From positions 20,516 through 84,515 of the forward strand of contig MABD01000022.1 of assembly GCA_002162955.1 (NCBI GenBank): 64,000 nt of DNA, read 5' to 3'. The stretch comes from Gammaproteobacteria bacterium 45_16_T64 (GTDB lineage: Bacteria; Pseudomonadota; Gammaproteobacteria; Pseudomonadales; Ketobacteraceae). The position numbers and the translations under genes are program-made. The notes beneath the pieces are model-generated. The model was not told the origin of the DNA. It worked only from the letters and a program-made list of their open reading frames with translations, and ran no database searches. This document shows, piece by piece, positions 55,365 to 64,000 of the stretch (the first letter of the stretch is position 1; the number at the start of each line of letters is the position of its first letter).

Positions 55365-56639
55365 ATGATCAATTTTAGAGGCCTTTTGGGTGTTATCGCA
55401 CCCGTTGCGATGGTAAGTGTGTTTACCGCATGTGGTAGTAGCAGTAGTGATGATGCTGCCACTGTTTCCGCAGAAGACGTGAAAAGTAACTACGTTGATA
55501 TCGCTTTTGCCGTGTATTCAGAGTCATTGTCTACCGCACAACAGCTTCAAACCTCCGTAACGAATTTCATCAACACACCCAACGAAGACAACTTGGAACT
55601 TGCTCGCGCGGCATACAAAGCTGCCCGTGTCCCCTACCAGCAAAGTGAAGTGATGCGCTGGGATACCGATATCACTCTGGGTGGAACAACCGGTGACGAA
55701 GGCATTGAATCTGTCGATGCATGGGAAGGACAAGTCAACGCTTGGCCATTAGCCGAAGGCCTGATTGATTATGTTGACGGATCCGCTGACGACAATATCA
55801 TCGCGGGAACTGACATTATTAATACTGCCTACCTCACAAGCCAAAATGGCATCAACGACAACGAAGCTAATGTCGCAACGGGGGTTCATGCCATCGAATT
55901 TCTATTGTGGGGACAGGATCTCAATGGCACTGACGCAGGCGCTGGCAGTCGCCCTGCCTCGGATTACGATACCGGTGCAGGTTGTACAAACGACAACTGC
56001 GATCGACGAGCACAATACCTACAAGTGGCAACCAACCTATTGGTTACAGACCTGACCGACATGGTTGCTGAATGGTCCCCGACTGCTGCTGTTGTAGAGG
56101 GAACGCTTGCGTATAACTTCCTACATCATGACGACGCTATTGCCTATATCGCGGGCTCGATGAAAGTCATGGCGGATGATGAGCTTGCCTCTGCACGTAT
56201 GGGATCAGCCCTTGAATTAAGCGACCCTGAAGAAGAGCATGATTGCTTCAGTGACTTGAGTCATGTTGCTATTTATAACAACTTCCAAGGCATTAAAAAC
56301 GCATTTTACGGATCTTATACCACCGCAGCGGGTGTCACTGTATCGGGCGCTAGCTTTGGTGCATTACTTAAGCAAACCGACTCAAACACCTACAACATTG
56401 TTGATACAGCGTTGACCAGCATTGAAACAAAAATGGCCGCTATTCAGCAAGTTGGGGAGTCTGGCACACCGGTTCGTCGCTTTGACCAAATCATTGGTCT
56501 AACCGAAGGAGACGAACACTGGGATAACTTGAACGCTGCCAGTTTAGAGTTAATTGAGCTTGGCACCGAACTTGATTTAGCCCGTCAGGCATTATCGTTA
56601 ACTGAGCTAAATACTGATGGTGGTGGTGACGGAGATTAA
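55365..56639 (+). CDS. Imelysin-family lipoprotein (iron-regulated protein A type)
   Basis: 424 aa. Lipobox VFTAC near residue 23 predicts a lipoprotein. The imelysin signature GVHAIEFLLWGQDL is near residue 173, and RAAYKAARVPYQQSEVMRWD and NNFQGIKNAFYG mark the two helical bundles. Family members take part in iron uptake at the periplasmic face of the envelope. It is followed by a di-haem oxidoreductase, the usual partner. Confidence 0.88.
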   Translation: MINFRGLLGVIAPVAMVSVFTACGSSSSDDAATVSAEDVKSNYVDIAFAVYSESLSTAQQLQTSVTNFINTPNEDNLELARAAYKAARVPYQQSEVMRWDTDITLGGTTGDEGIESVDAWEGQVNAWPLAEGLIDYVDGSADDNIIAGTDIINTAYLTSQNGINDNEANVATGVHAIEFLLWGQDLNGTDAGAGSRPASDYDTGAGCTNDNCDRRAQYLQVATNLLVTDLTDMVAEWSPTAAVVEGTLAYNFLHHDDAIAYIAGSMKVMADDELASARMGSALELSDPEEEHDCFSDLSHVAIYNNFQGIKNAFYGSYTTAAGVTVSGASFGALLKQTDSNTYNIVDTALTSIETKMAAIQQVGESGTPVRRFDQIIGLTEGDEHWDNLNAASLELIELGTELDLARQALSLTELNTDGGGDGD

Positions 56640-56777
56640 TTCCTCCCTTCTTTCAAAAGAAAGATAAGACACTTCCGAACGGTAGTGAAAACGAAGAGCG
56701 AGGCGTGCCATTAAGGTCGTCCCGCTTTTTCGCTATTGACTACTTTGCTTTATCACCGACCACGACACATACCCATC

Positions 56778-58289
56778 ATGAAGCTATCCCATATTCCCGT
56801 TTGCCTTTCAACTTGTCTCCTTATCGCTTGCGGTTCTGGCGGTGGTGGCGGCAGCACTACCAGAGACCAAGGCCCACAGATTGAGCACCTAGCTGGCGGC
56901 GACGCCACCGTAAACCATTCAAACCCCAGCGCATTTTCTCAACATTCCGCTAATATGACCGATGCCGAGCGCATTCGAAAATTTAACAACGGCGATGATT
57001 TTTTTGAAAACCCCTGGGTAGCAAAAACCGCCAGTACAGAAAACAGAGATGGACTGGGCCCCTTGTTTAATAACAACGCCTGCCAAGACTGCCATATACG
57101 GGACGGCCGTGGACATGCCCCAGCCGTATCCGATACCGAAGATGGCACCAATTTTTCCAGCATGTTAATTCGTGCATCCCGCAGTATAATCAGTGACGCA
57201 GACCTGCTTGCCATGCAAAACGGCACCAAAGCAAATGTAGGCGACAGTAGTGTCGGCGGACAGTTACAGCAAGACGCCATATATTCCATTACCAAAGAAG
57301 CAAACCTACGTGTTAGCTATTCCCCCATTACGGTTACCTTTAACGATGGGTTTGAAGTGATATTACGCAAACCGGAATGGCACCTCACCAGCAATTACGC
57401 CAACCAAGGCTATGACTTTGATGCCGACACAGTGTTTTCTGCTCGTGTTGCGCCACCGATGATTGGTTTGGGTTTACTGGCGCTGATATCTGATGCAGAT
57501 ATGTTAGCCAATGAAGATATCAACGATACCGATCAAAACGGTATTTCGGGCAAAGCCAACCGCGTACAGAACCATGTTTCACAGCAAGTTGAGCTTGGTC
57601 GATTCGGCTGGAAAGCAGGGCAACCTACGTTACGTCAACAGGCGGCCGGGGCTTTCCTAGGTGATATGGGTCTTACCAGTGAAATATTTTCTACTGAAAA
57701 CTGCTTAATGCATCAAGATGACTGTAGCTCTTCCCCCAATGGCAATGGCGACAGCACTGAAGATTATGATTTCGAAGTTAACACATTAGTATTGGACAAT
57801 ATCGAGATCTATTCCCATAATCTCGCCGTGCCGGTGCGTCGTGACGCTTACAGCAATAGCGTACAACAAGGTAAAGCGCTATTTATCGAAGCAGGTTGTA
57901 CTAGCTGCCATGTGGAAAGCTATCAAACAACCACAAGTACTGACCACCCTGAATTATCCGACCAGACCATCTTTCCGTATACCGATCTATTGCTCCATGA
58001 TATGGGAGAAGATCTTGCCGACTTCACGGTGGACAATGACAGTGTATCAGCAGCCGTGTTAGTGGAATACCAGGCTAGCGCTCAGGAATGGCGTACTCCA
58101 GCGTTGTGGGGGTTGGGATTAACGCATACCGTCGACCCTGAGGCAACGCTCTTACATGATGGACGTGCACAAACGATTATGGAGGCGATCCTCTGGCATG
58201 GGGGTGAAGCACTGAACGCAAAGAATGCAGTGCTAGATTTTGATAGCAATGAACGTGATGCGTTGATTTCGTTTTTGTCTGATCTATAG
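56778..58289 (+). CDS. Di-haem oxidoreductase (DHOR family) lipoprotein
   Basis: 503 aa from ATG 56778 (MKLSHIPVCLSTCLLIACG); a lipobox LLIAC is followed by a Gly-rich linker. Two haem c sites are present: CQDCH (NACQDCHIRDGRG) and CTSCH (AGCTSCHVES). The C-terminal TPALWGLGLT and LLHDGRAQTIMEAILWHGGEA stretch is the family signature. It is predicted periplasmic and co-transcribed with the imelysin gene. Confidence 0.88.
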   Translation: MKLSHIPVCLSTCLLIACGSGGGGGSTTRDQGPQIEHLAGGDATVNHSNPSAFSQHSANMTDAERIRKFNNGDDFFENPWVAKTASTENRDGLGPLFNNNACQDCHIRDGRGHAPAVSDTEDGTNFSSMLIRASRSIISDADLLAMQNGTKANVGDSSVGGQLQQDAIYSITKEANLRVSYSPITVTFNDGFEVILRKPEWHLTSNYANQGYDFDADTVFSARVAPPMIGLGLLALISDADMLANEDINDTDQNGISGKANRVQNHVSQQVELGRFGWKAGQPTLRQQAAGAFLGDMGLTSEIFSTENCLMHQDDCSSSPNGNGDSTEDYDFEVNTLVLDNIEIYSHNLAVPVRRDAYSNSVQQGKALFIEAGCTSCHVESYQTTTSTDHPELSDQTIFPYTDLLLHDMGEDLADFTVDNDSVSAAVLVEYQASAQEWRTPALWGLGLTHTVDPEATLLHDGRAQTIMEAILWHGGEALNAKNAVLDFDSNERDALISFLSDL

Positions 58290-58427
58290 AGCAATGGAGA
58301 TAAGGCAACCATTCTGGAAAAGAGTGGATGTCTTATCTCAAACTGCCTATCAGTACATGGACAATGTCATTTAGAACAAAGATAATTAAGTCAAAATCTA
58401 AATGAACAGGCACCAATTAACTATGGG

Positions 58428-60443
58428 TCACTGCTCCCCACCTATCAAGGCAACATCCTGACCATCACTACTTTTGGCCCGTTCGAGAGCAAGACGAAGA
58501 TCCTCTTTTTGTTTCAGCTTTTTATCTCTATAAGCCATAGACACATCAAGAGAGCCATAGGTTACTGTCTCTGAAATCGTTGTTTCATAGTTTGCGTTTA
58601 TACCGGAAAAGGTATTGTGATATTTGGACTTAATGCTGCTATACCACTGAATAGTCTCTGCTCTAAAGCGCTCTAACAATTCAGGGTGTTTTAGTGCAAT
58701 GTTATTTTTTTCCAGAGGATCAGCCTCAAAATCATAAATGGCCTCCGCTCTATTCGAGAAATAGAAGTGATAACTGTACTTACTATCAGTTCTCGCAAGA
58801 CAGTCCAGTTCATGCCAACAAGCAGTGAATACAACACCACTATGATCGGAAAAGACACTCTCTCCGGTTCCCTGATAGTCCTGTTCAACGTCCAACAAAC
58901 TCAGTATCGAAGGAACAATGTCAACTTGAGAAACTGCGTTGGTCATACGCTTTGGCTTATCGCGTGACTCTCTGCTGTGAATAATTAAAGGTACATGTAT
59001 ACCTTCCCTATACACAATATTGTTGTGGAACCACTGGTTATGCTCACCAAATCCCTGACCATGATCCGCCGTAATGACAAAAATAGTATCATCATATAAA
59101 CCAGCTTCACGATATTGCTCAAATATCGCCTCAATAAAATCATCACCATACCGTATTGAATTCAGATAATCATTGAGTGCAATGTCTTCGCTGTAGTGTT
59201 CTTTATTGTAATCCGTTGGAGGCTCATAGCCGTGATGGGTCATACCGGTAAAATAGAGAGCATAGAAAGGCTTTTCTTGCTTAGCTATCCACTCTTTGCT
59301 TGGAGGTAACATAATATTATCTTCATAGCCGAAGTAATTCACCATCTCGAAATCACCCTTAGGAAGGCGCTCCATAGGGTAGTATTCCTTGAAGCCAATT
59401 TCGTTCACTAGTGCCGTTCTATTTTCAAACGTTTCCGTGCTAGATTCGAACAGTACCGAGTTATATCCCTTTGCCCCCAAAATTTCAGGTAAACAGGGAA
59501 CAGGTACACCTAACGTAGATTCAAAAATCGTTCTTCCCAAATAGGGCTCTATTCCACAATTAATCGCTACCGTTGATTTAGATGTATGTGGAACCGTCGT
59601 TATTGCATTTTCTGCTACATAGCTAGATTCAGCCAATGCCGCCAAATATGGTGTTGTATTGGCATCTCGCTGAGGGTGTAGTGACGTAGAAAGATAACGT
59701 ACTGATTCAAGAACAATAACAACGACATTTCTTGGATCTTTCACCATAGCTTTCTCCACCGGTAGCACGGCGGGCCAATGGTCATCGTTTATTATTGCAA
59801 CATCTTCTCTAGGGAAAACCCCTGTATACCACAGGTACGCTAAGGCATCATAGCTCGCACTTGCTTTATTTCCTTTGTCAAAAGGCGGAACAAAAGCCAA
59901 AAAAAAGCTAACAGCAAGCACAGTGAATAAAGCCTTCAAAACGCCTTTATTCTTCACTTGATCAGAGCTATCTATAATTCTAGCTTTATATATAAACGAC
60001 ACTGTAAAAAGCACGACAGGAAGTACAAGAAAAGCAAGAAGCGCGGTTACATCATTCGCAAACGGGCTCTTGAGTGAAGAGAATATGTATTGCAAACTAT
60101 CAAACGCAAACGTTTTACCGAACTCTGCTGCTCCCCTCGCTCCTTGAGCGCTAAGAAGAAATAATGGTGCCACAAAAATAATAGCAAACACTCTAAAGCG
60201 ATAGTTTTTACCTTCGGTTTTAAGTAATAGAATCAACACCCACGTTAGGAGAAACGTAACAAATCCGAGTTCCAAACGATACAGATCAAAAACCCCCAAG
60301 GAGGAAAGGTGATCAGTATTAATTCTTGAATCGAATTTATTACCCAGAATAAATGTGCTCAGAGGCACAAATATCAAGCAGAAGATAAAGAGATTAAAAT
60401 ATCCAAAACGTTCGTCCCGAACAACGTTAACAGTACTCATCAA
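58428..60443 (-). CDS. LTA synthase / sulfatase-family membrane enzyme
   Basis: 671 aa. Five predicted N-terminal membrane segments within residues ~15-200 precede a large periplasmic alkaline-phosphatase-fold domain. Metal and nucleophile motifs: NVVVIVLESVRY, VPHTSKSTVAINCG (Thr nucleophile candidate), VITADHGQGFGEHNQWFHNN and SQVDIVPSIL. Related enzymes transfer glycerol phosphate or phosphoethanolamine, or remove sulfate. The target is unclear; a role in surface polymer modification is likely. Confidence 0.8.
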   Translation of the reverse strand: MMSTVNVVRDERFGYFNLFIFCLIFVPLSTFILGNKFDSRINTDHLSSLGVFDLYRLELGFVTFLLTWVLILLLKTEGKNYRFRVFAIIFVAPLFLLSAQGARGAAEFGKTFAFDSLQYIFSSLKSPFANDVTALLAFLVLPVVLFTVSFIYKARIIDSSDQVKNKGVLKALFTVLAVSFFLAFVPPFDKGNKASASYDALAYLWYTGVFPREDVAIINDDHWPAVLPVEKAMVKDPRNVVVIVLESVRYLSTSLHPQRDANTTPYLAALAESSYVAENAITTVPHTSKSTVAINCGIEPYLGRTIFESTLGVPVPCLPEILGAKGYNSVLFESSTETFENRTALVNEIGFKEYYPMERLPKGDFEMVNYFGYEDNIMLPPSKEWIAKQEKPFYALYFTGMTHHGYEPPTDYNKEHYSEDIALNDYLNSIRYGDDFIEAIFEQYREAGLYDDTIFVITADHGQGFGEHNQWFHNNIVYREGIHVPLIIHSRESRDKPKRMTNAVSQVDIVPSILSLLDVEQDYQGTGESVFSDHSGVVFTACWHELDCLARTDSKYSYHFYFSNRAEAIYDFEADPLEKNNIALKHPELLERFRAETIQWYSSIKSKYHNTFSGINANYETTISETVTYGSLDVSMAYRDKKLKQKEDLRLALERAKSSDGQDVALIGGEQ

Positions 60444-60701
60444 AAATCCTTAGTTACTACGACCTATCCTTTTTGCGAGAGTGTAATAAAAATGTCATTC
60501 GCGCTCAACGCGTAACAACAAATAGACACAATTAATTACCTTTCCATTCAGAATTCCGATATGGGAACCCCATCACGCAGAGCATAGTCAATATAAATGA
60601 CACATTTATATTGACTATGCTTATTCCCTATACATAACGTTGCATTTTATTTATCGCGAACGCCGTATCGATTTCCCGCTAGCCGAATGTTGTTGTTTTC
60701 A

Positions 60702-61451
60702 TCACTCTGAACAAACAGATGTACCTGTCCCCTCCCACAGATTGACTTCTTTATAGATAACCTCATCTGCAGTCACATCAAAACGACAAGGATAACCTGC
60801 ATACGCCTGATGGCCATCGACCCCACCAGCCCAAATATACCAATTATCTTCTTCCACATCCGGTATCGCTACACTCACATGTCCTTCCAAGAAAACTCTA
60901 ATGCAATTATCCAGCGTATCATCGCAGACAGCATTATCCGACTTGTGTAATGTAAGCCTTCCCTCATCAAATTCGGGTAATTCATTGCCGTCAATGTCTT
61001 TCATATCGACCACTACACCTTGCCCCAACTCATTACAAATACTCGTCCCTACACCTGGCTCCAATATTACGATGGCCGACAGCTCAGCATCTGCAACAAC
61101 TTGCAACGGGCAACTCGCCCCCGTCCAAGATTTAAAATCCGCAAACCCGCCTGTCCAAATAAACCACTCACCAACAGGGACATTCTCCACAACAGCAGTG
61201 TTACCTCCATCAAGCTCAACGCGAATACAATTGTTTTTAGTATCATCGCACACAGGGTCACTTGCTAAATGTAACATTACGTGGGCACTCTCAGTGGTGA
61301 AAGCATCAGCAGAAAGTGCATAGGTCTCCTCTGAATGCTCTTCGAAGTACCGCACAGTCACAGTCCCCGTGCCATAACAACCCGAAATAATCGCTGAAAG
61401 AAATACCAGCGGCGCAATCTTACTCACTACATTTTTTATTCTAGAAAACAT
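60702..61451 (-). CDS. Lipoprotein with two tandem repeats
   Basis: 249 aa. Lipobox AIISGC near residue 25; AGGGGG precedes the ATG. Residues ~65-145 and ~165-248 repeat the same pattern: CDDT..NCIRV, then W(F/Y)IW.GG, then a Cys, then GTS(I/V)C. Four conserved Cys per repeat could form disulfides in the periplasm. Family not recognised. The internal duplication is evident by eye. Confidence 0.7.
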   Translation of the reverse strand: MFSRIKNVVSKIAPLVFLSAIISGCYGTGTVTVRYFEEHSEETYALSADAFTTESAHVMLHLASDPVCDDTKNNCIRVELDGGNTAVVENVPVGEWFIWTGGFADFKSWTGASCPLQVVADAELSAIVILEPGVGTSICNELGQGVVVDMKDIDGNELPEFDEGRLTLHKSDNAVCDDTLDNCIRVFLEGHVSVAIPDVEEDNWYIWAGGVDGHQAYAGYPCRFDVTADEVIYKEVNLWEGTGTSVCSE

Positions 61452-61961
61452 TGTTACCCCCTAATTAATCGATTTTTATACACAGAATAGCCGTAATTAT
61501 TCCTACGCCCATACGCTATATAGACGAACTCCACAAAAGGTTTATGTCATTTAAGTAAAGGAGAGTGAGAAAAAATGAGCACTCCAAGGTTACAATAAAG
61601 AGCGACTGTCCTAGTTATTACTAGTTATTACCGCTTTCTGTAGGGCTGAAATCTGGCATCTTTGAGCGTAAGTCAGTAGTTGGTAGCTCATCGTTGCTTC
61701 ATCTCTTGCCGGAGTAGAAGGAACGGTCAGTTTACCTTCAGCTGGCTTCTCTTTCTGTCCCCTAAGGATGATGCACTTCAGAGTTGAATCCGCGAAACAT
61801 TAAATACGCGCAGTATAAAATCACACATCCTAAACGTCTTCAGATATATTTTACATTGAAAGTACTCTAGTGAAAACAAGGTGTATAATAATGACATCTG
61901 AGTTTTTGCTTATGACTAATAGGATATCTCCCCACCAAAGAATTTCAACTATATGCCCGCC
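61452..61961. other. 510-bp intergenic region with transposase remnant
   Basis: It contains the IS30-type fragment (61611-61691), ending in a tandem perfect 10-bp repeat CTAGTTATTA (61611-61620 and 61621-61630). I see no intact gene in it. Confidence 0.6.
61611..61691 (-). pseudogene. N-terminal remnant of an IS30-family transposase
   Basis: From ATG 61689-61691 the frame reads MSYQLLTYAQRCQISALQKA, which matches the conserved start of IS30 transposases (MSY-LT---R-QI-AL-KA). It then runs into two copies of CTAGTTATTA and stops after 26 residues. The HTH and DDE domains are absent, so this is a deletion scar. Family call by recognition only. Confidence 0.6.
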
Positions 61962-63200
61962 TTAACTAGCAAAAAACGACTCTAGATAGTGACAAATTAC
62001 TTTTCTGTCGTCTTCGCTACGATATATTGCATTTTCATTCCAAGTCTTTAAATATGTATCATTAAAAACTCTAACAAGCTCTTTGCTTTCATCTTTTAAC
62101 AATCGTTTTATACTGTCTTGTACAAATACAATGTCGTTTGAGAACAAGATAGGACATTCTGGAGAGCCATTATAAGTCTGATATCTCGCGTATCGATCCC
62201 AATCAATTAAATATAGTTTTTTTGATTCAGTATCGATTAACCAATTTTCAAAATGCGGATGAAAGTGTATTTGGTTTGCTGTGACAACAACAGTAGGTTC
62301 TTCTGAATCCACACTTCCGGTGTGGAAAAGCTCTATGGGATTCGGTATCGTGTGCAACCTTGCTAAGTAGGTAGCTATATTTCTCACAATTTTTTTCCAC
62401 CCCCGACAATCCAGCGCCTTTTCTTCTGCAGCTTGTTTTAACGTAACAGTCCCTGAAACATAACGCTCCAATTTAAAATAAACTAATATTGGTGAAGCCC
62501 CTTCTGTTCCCACGCTTACAAAATCAAAATCGCTTAAGACTGGGATAATACTTATATCCGCGCCAATGGTGGAAAGTAATTTTTCATTTTTCTTTGCGTT
62601 ACGTAAATTAAACAGTATCGAGAAGGTGGATTCGTAATAATATTCATTCTGGTCCATAAACTCTAAATGGTTAGATACATGCTTTAGGATGTATCTATTT
62701 TGTTCGCCATCCTTTAAGAGAGAAACGCTATCATTGATAGAGACCGACAAGCACCCTAGAAATTTAAAGGTCTTTCCTCTACAAGCGGCAGTGGCAATTC
62801 TGGGTAAATTTTCTCCCATGCAACCTAGGTCAAGTGAAAAAATATTTTCTTTTTGCTTCTTTCTTAATTTAACATCTGAACAGTGAGAAATTGAAAATTT
62901 ACATTGTGAATTAACTGCCACATTACTTTTCAGAAAAGGCCCTTCAATCCATTGCGAATACAAACTACTTATCTCTTCTTGCTCTTCACCCTCTAAGCCG
63001 GGTAATTCACTTATATCGATCCCATTCGCTATTCTAAAAAAAATCTTAGGATAACTTGGATATCGCCTATCTAGCTCATATCGGTGAGACGGAACCAGGC
63101 TTTTTTGCCATATTTTTGGCCTAATATTAAAAACCTTATTCTTCGTTTCGATTAATATCTGCCCCTTCGTTATTGCTGGATCATAACTGCGTGCTTTCAT
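61962..63200 (-). CDS. APH/choline-kinase-fold protein, possibly inactive
   Basis: 412 aa from ATG 63200, five bases after GCAGGG. The C-terminal half resembles aminoglycoside/choline phosphotransferases: IATYLARLHTIPNP, then HFHPHFENWLID, then LIDWDRYARY. In active family members the catalytic loop reads HxDxxxxN; here the third position is His instead of Asp. The metal-binding DWD is present. So it may be a pseudokinase or use different chemistry. The N-terminal half is unlike known folds I can name. Confidence 0.6.
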   Translation of the reverse strand: MKARSYDPAITKGQILIETKNKVFNIRPKIWQKSLVPSHRYELDRRYPSYPKIFFRIANGIDISELPGLEGEEQEEISSLYSQWIEGPFLKSNVAVNSQCKFSISHCSDVKLRKKQKENIFSLDLGCMGENLPRIATAACRGKTFKFLGCLSVSINDSVSLLKDGEQNRYILKHVSNHLEFMDQNEYYYESTFSILFNLRNAKKNEKLLSTIGADISIIPVLSDFDFVSVGTEGASPILVYFKLERYVSGTVTLKQAAEEKALDCRGWKKIVRNIATYLARLHTIPNPIELFHTGSVDSEEPTVVVTANQIHFHPHFENWLIDTESKKLYLIDWDRYARYQTYNGSPECPILFSNDIVFVQDSIKRLLKDESKELVRVFNDTYLKTWNENAIYRSEDDRKVICHYLESFFAS

Positions 63201-63609
63201 GTATACCCTGCTTTCCACCACTTAATTTTTTACGCCCAAACCATCAAACACCATAGAACGATAAGGTGCTAGCAGACTTTGGGGGACGGCTGTCGAAGCT
63301 ACGCTAGGACACTGACCATACCCAGCTGCTAGTCACGATAGCCTTCACAAGAGATCATTCTGACTGCAGACAATGATACATCAGCGTTGCTGCCAACGAC
63401 TAATAAAAGTGCTCAGCGAGTGGATAAAGCCTGTGAGACTTATCATTCTCATCAACTTAAACGGAATTGCCTGATTCTGGCTAGCTTTGAGATTGATCAT
63501 CCCATTACTGTTAGAGTAACGTAAGATTGTCTTGAGACAACGACTGCATAAATTTAGGCCTCAAAACAAGAAGCCAAGCGTGCTCTATAATACATTTATT
63601 CCGACCACG
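63201..63609. other. 409-bp region with no supported gene
   Basis: No ribosome-preceded reading frame or RNA gene seen. A plus-strand frame is interrupted by several stops. It probably holds the 3' flank of the transposase gene. Confidence 0.5.
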
Positions 63610-64000
63610 TCAGGCAACATGTGTTAGTGCTGCGCCAAATACTCGATCTATTGTCAGGATATTCCCTTTCGAAGATAAGGCCGCACCAATCCCTAACATC
63701 CATAACTCTTCATCAATACCAAGACGCTCTAGAATGGGGGGTTCTGTGGTCGCGATGTATCCGCGTTTATCTTTTCGTATTGCCCTACCTGTCCAATCTA
63801 TTAACTTTAGGTACTCATGCCATTCAAAGGGGACCCCTTGAGATTGGTTTGCGCGATAGCCTCCCGTGAAGTCGGCAAGGTGGGTCGGGAGTGCTTTCTT
63901 ATTTTGAGATTCTCTCGCTAGTGCATACTCACAAATCCGGTCCTGAATGGAGGTAAAATCGGATGTTTCTGGCGTATTCGCTATGCCCGCGCGAATCGGA
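63610..64000 (-). CDS. REP-type (HUH, IS200-like) transposase, C-terminal part, cut by window edge
   Basis: 129 codons from the window edge to a TGA at 63610-63612. The protein reads GVPFEWHEYLKLIDWTGRAI, then KDKRGYIATTEPPILERLGIDEELW, a C-terminal pattern (YLxLxDWTGR...DKRG.I...PPIL.RL.ID...W) of REP-associated tyrosine transposases. The catalytic HUH and Tyr lie off the window. The end ALTHVA appears intact. Confidence 0.75.
   Translation of the reverse strand, partial: PIRAGIANTPETSDFTSIQDRICEYALARESQNKKALPTHLADFTGGYRANQSQGVPFEWHEYLKLIDWTGRAIRKDKRGYIATTEPPILERLGIDEELWMLGIGAALSSKGNILTIDRVFGAALTHVA

Noticed and set aside
63351..63869. Plus-strand frame with plausible-looking protein segments
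   Set aside because: Interrupted by several TAA/TAG codons and antisense to the transposase in its last part; the segments match no family I recognise.

Overview
The window looks like chromosomal DNA of a motile, probably marine gammaproteobacterium with a Pseudomonas-like polar flagellum. Evidence: sigma-54 and sigma-28 flagellar promoters, the cheV-cheR / flgA-flgM-flgN-ycgR arrangement, bifunctional FlgJ, two tandem glycosylatable flagellins, a PEP-CTERM protein and a Fur-type imelysin operon. Species cannot be fixed from the sequence alone.

Layout. 1-160: 3' end of a hexapeptide-repeat acyltransferase (+). 188-10452: an eleven-gene minus-strand operon. In transcription order it encodes an acyl carrier protein, a radical SAM/SPASM enzyme, an AMP-forming acyl ligase, a LuxE-like acyl-protein synthetase, a LuxC-like acyl reductase, a FabZ-like dehydratase, an SDR, a split transketolase, a methyltransferase and a PhyH dioxygenase. 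A near-consensus sigma-28 promoter (10532-10558) sits in front of it. 10850-14792: an HMW1C-like glycosyltransferase, a DegT/StrS aminotransferase, a FliT-like protein and FliS, downstream of fliD. 14835-32030: fliD, flaG, two flagellins and flgLKJIHGFEDCB. 32299-37098: cheR and cheV (-), then flgA, flgM, flgN and ycgR (+).

37112-39443: three arsenosugar-type genes (two glycosyltransferases and ArsS). 39613-41946: an acyl-CoA dehydrogenase pair. 42138-44590: a small regulated accessory locus with a phage-like repressor, matching dyad operators, a LexA box and four small genes of unknown function. 44607-53142: signalling genes (three-receiver hybrid kinase, CheR, hybrid kinase, receiver-EAL phosphodiesterase). 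53220-53296: tRNA-Arg(CCT). 53324-60443: PEP-CTERM protein, sterol-desaturase-family protein, iron-regulated imelysin and di-haem oxidoreductase, LTA-synthase/sulfatase-family membrane enzyme. 60702-64000: repeat lipoprotein, IS30 transposase remnant, APH-fold protein lacking the usual catalytic Asp, and a truncated REP-type (HUH) transposase.

How the parts may fit together. Flagellins are exported and capped by FliD/FliS/FliT. A soluble HMW1C-like transferase and a sugar aminotransferase lie in the same transcriptional direction just after fliT. The neighbouring acyl operon carries a flagellar-class sigma-28 promoter, so the simplest reading is that it makes an unusual acyl- or ketol-modified sugar substituent for the flagellin. 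That role is inferred, not shown. The best candidates for something new are this sigma-28-linked acyl/ketol pathway and the small repressor/SOS locus at 42.1-44.6 kb.
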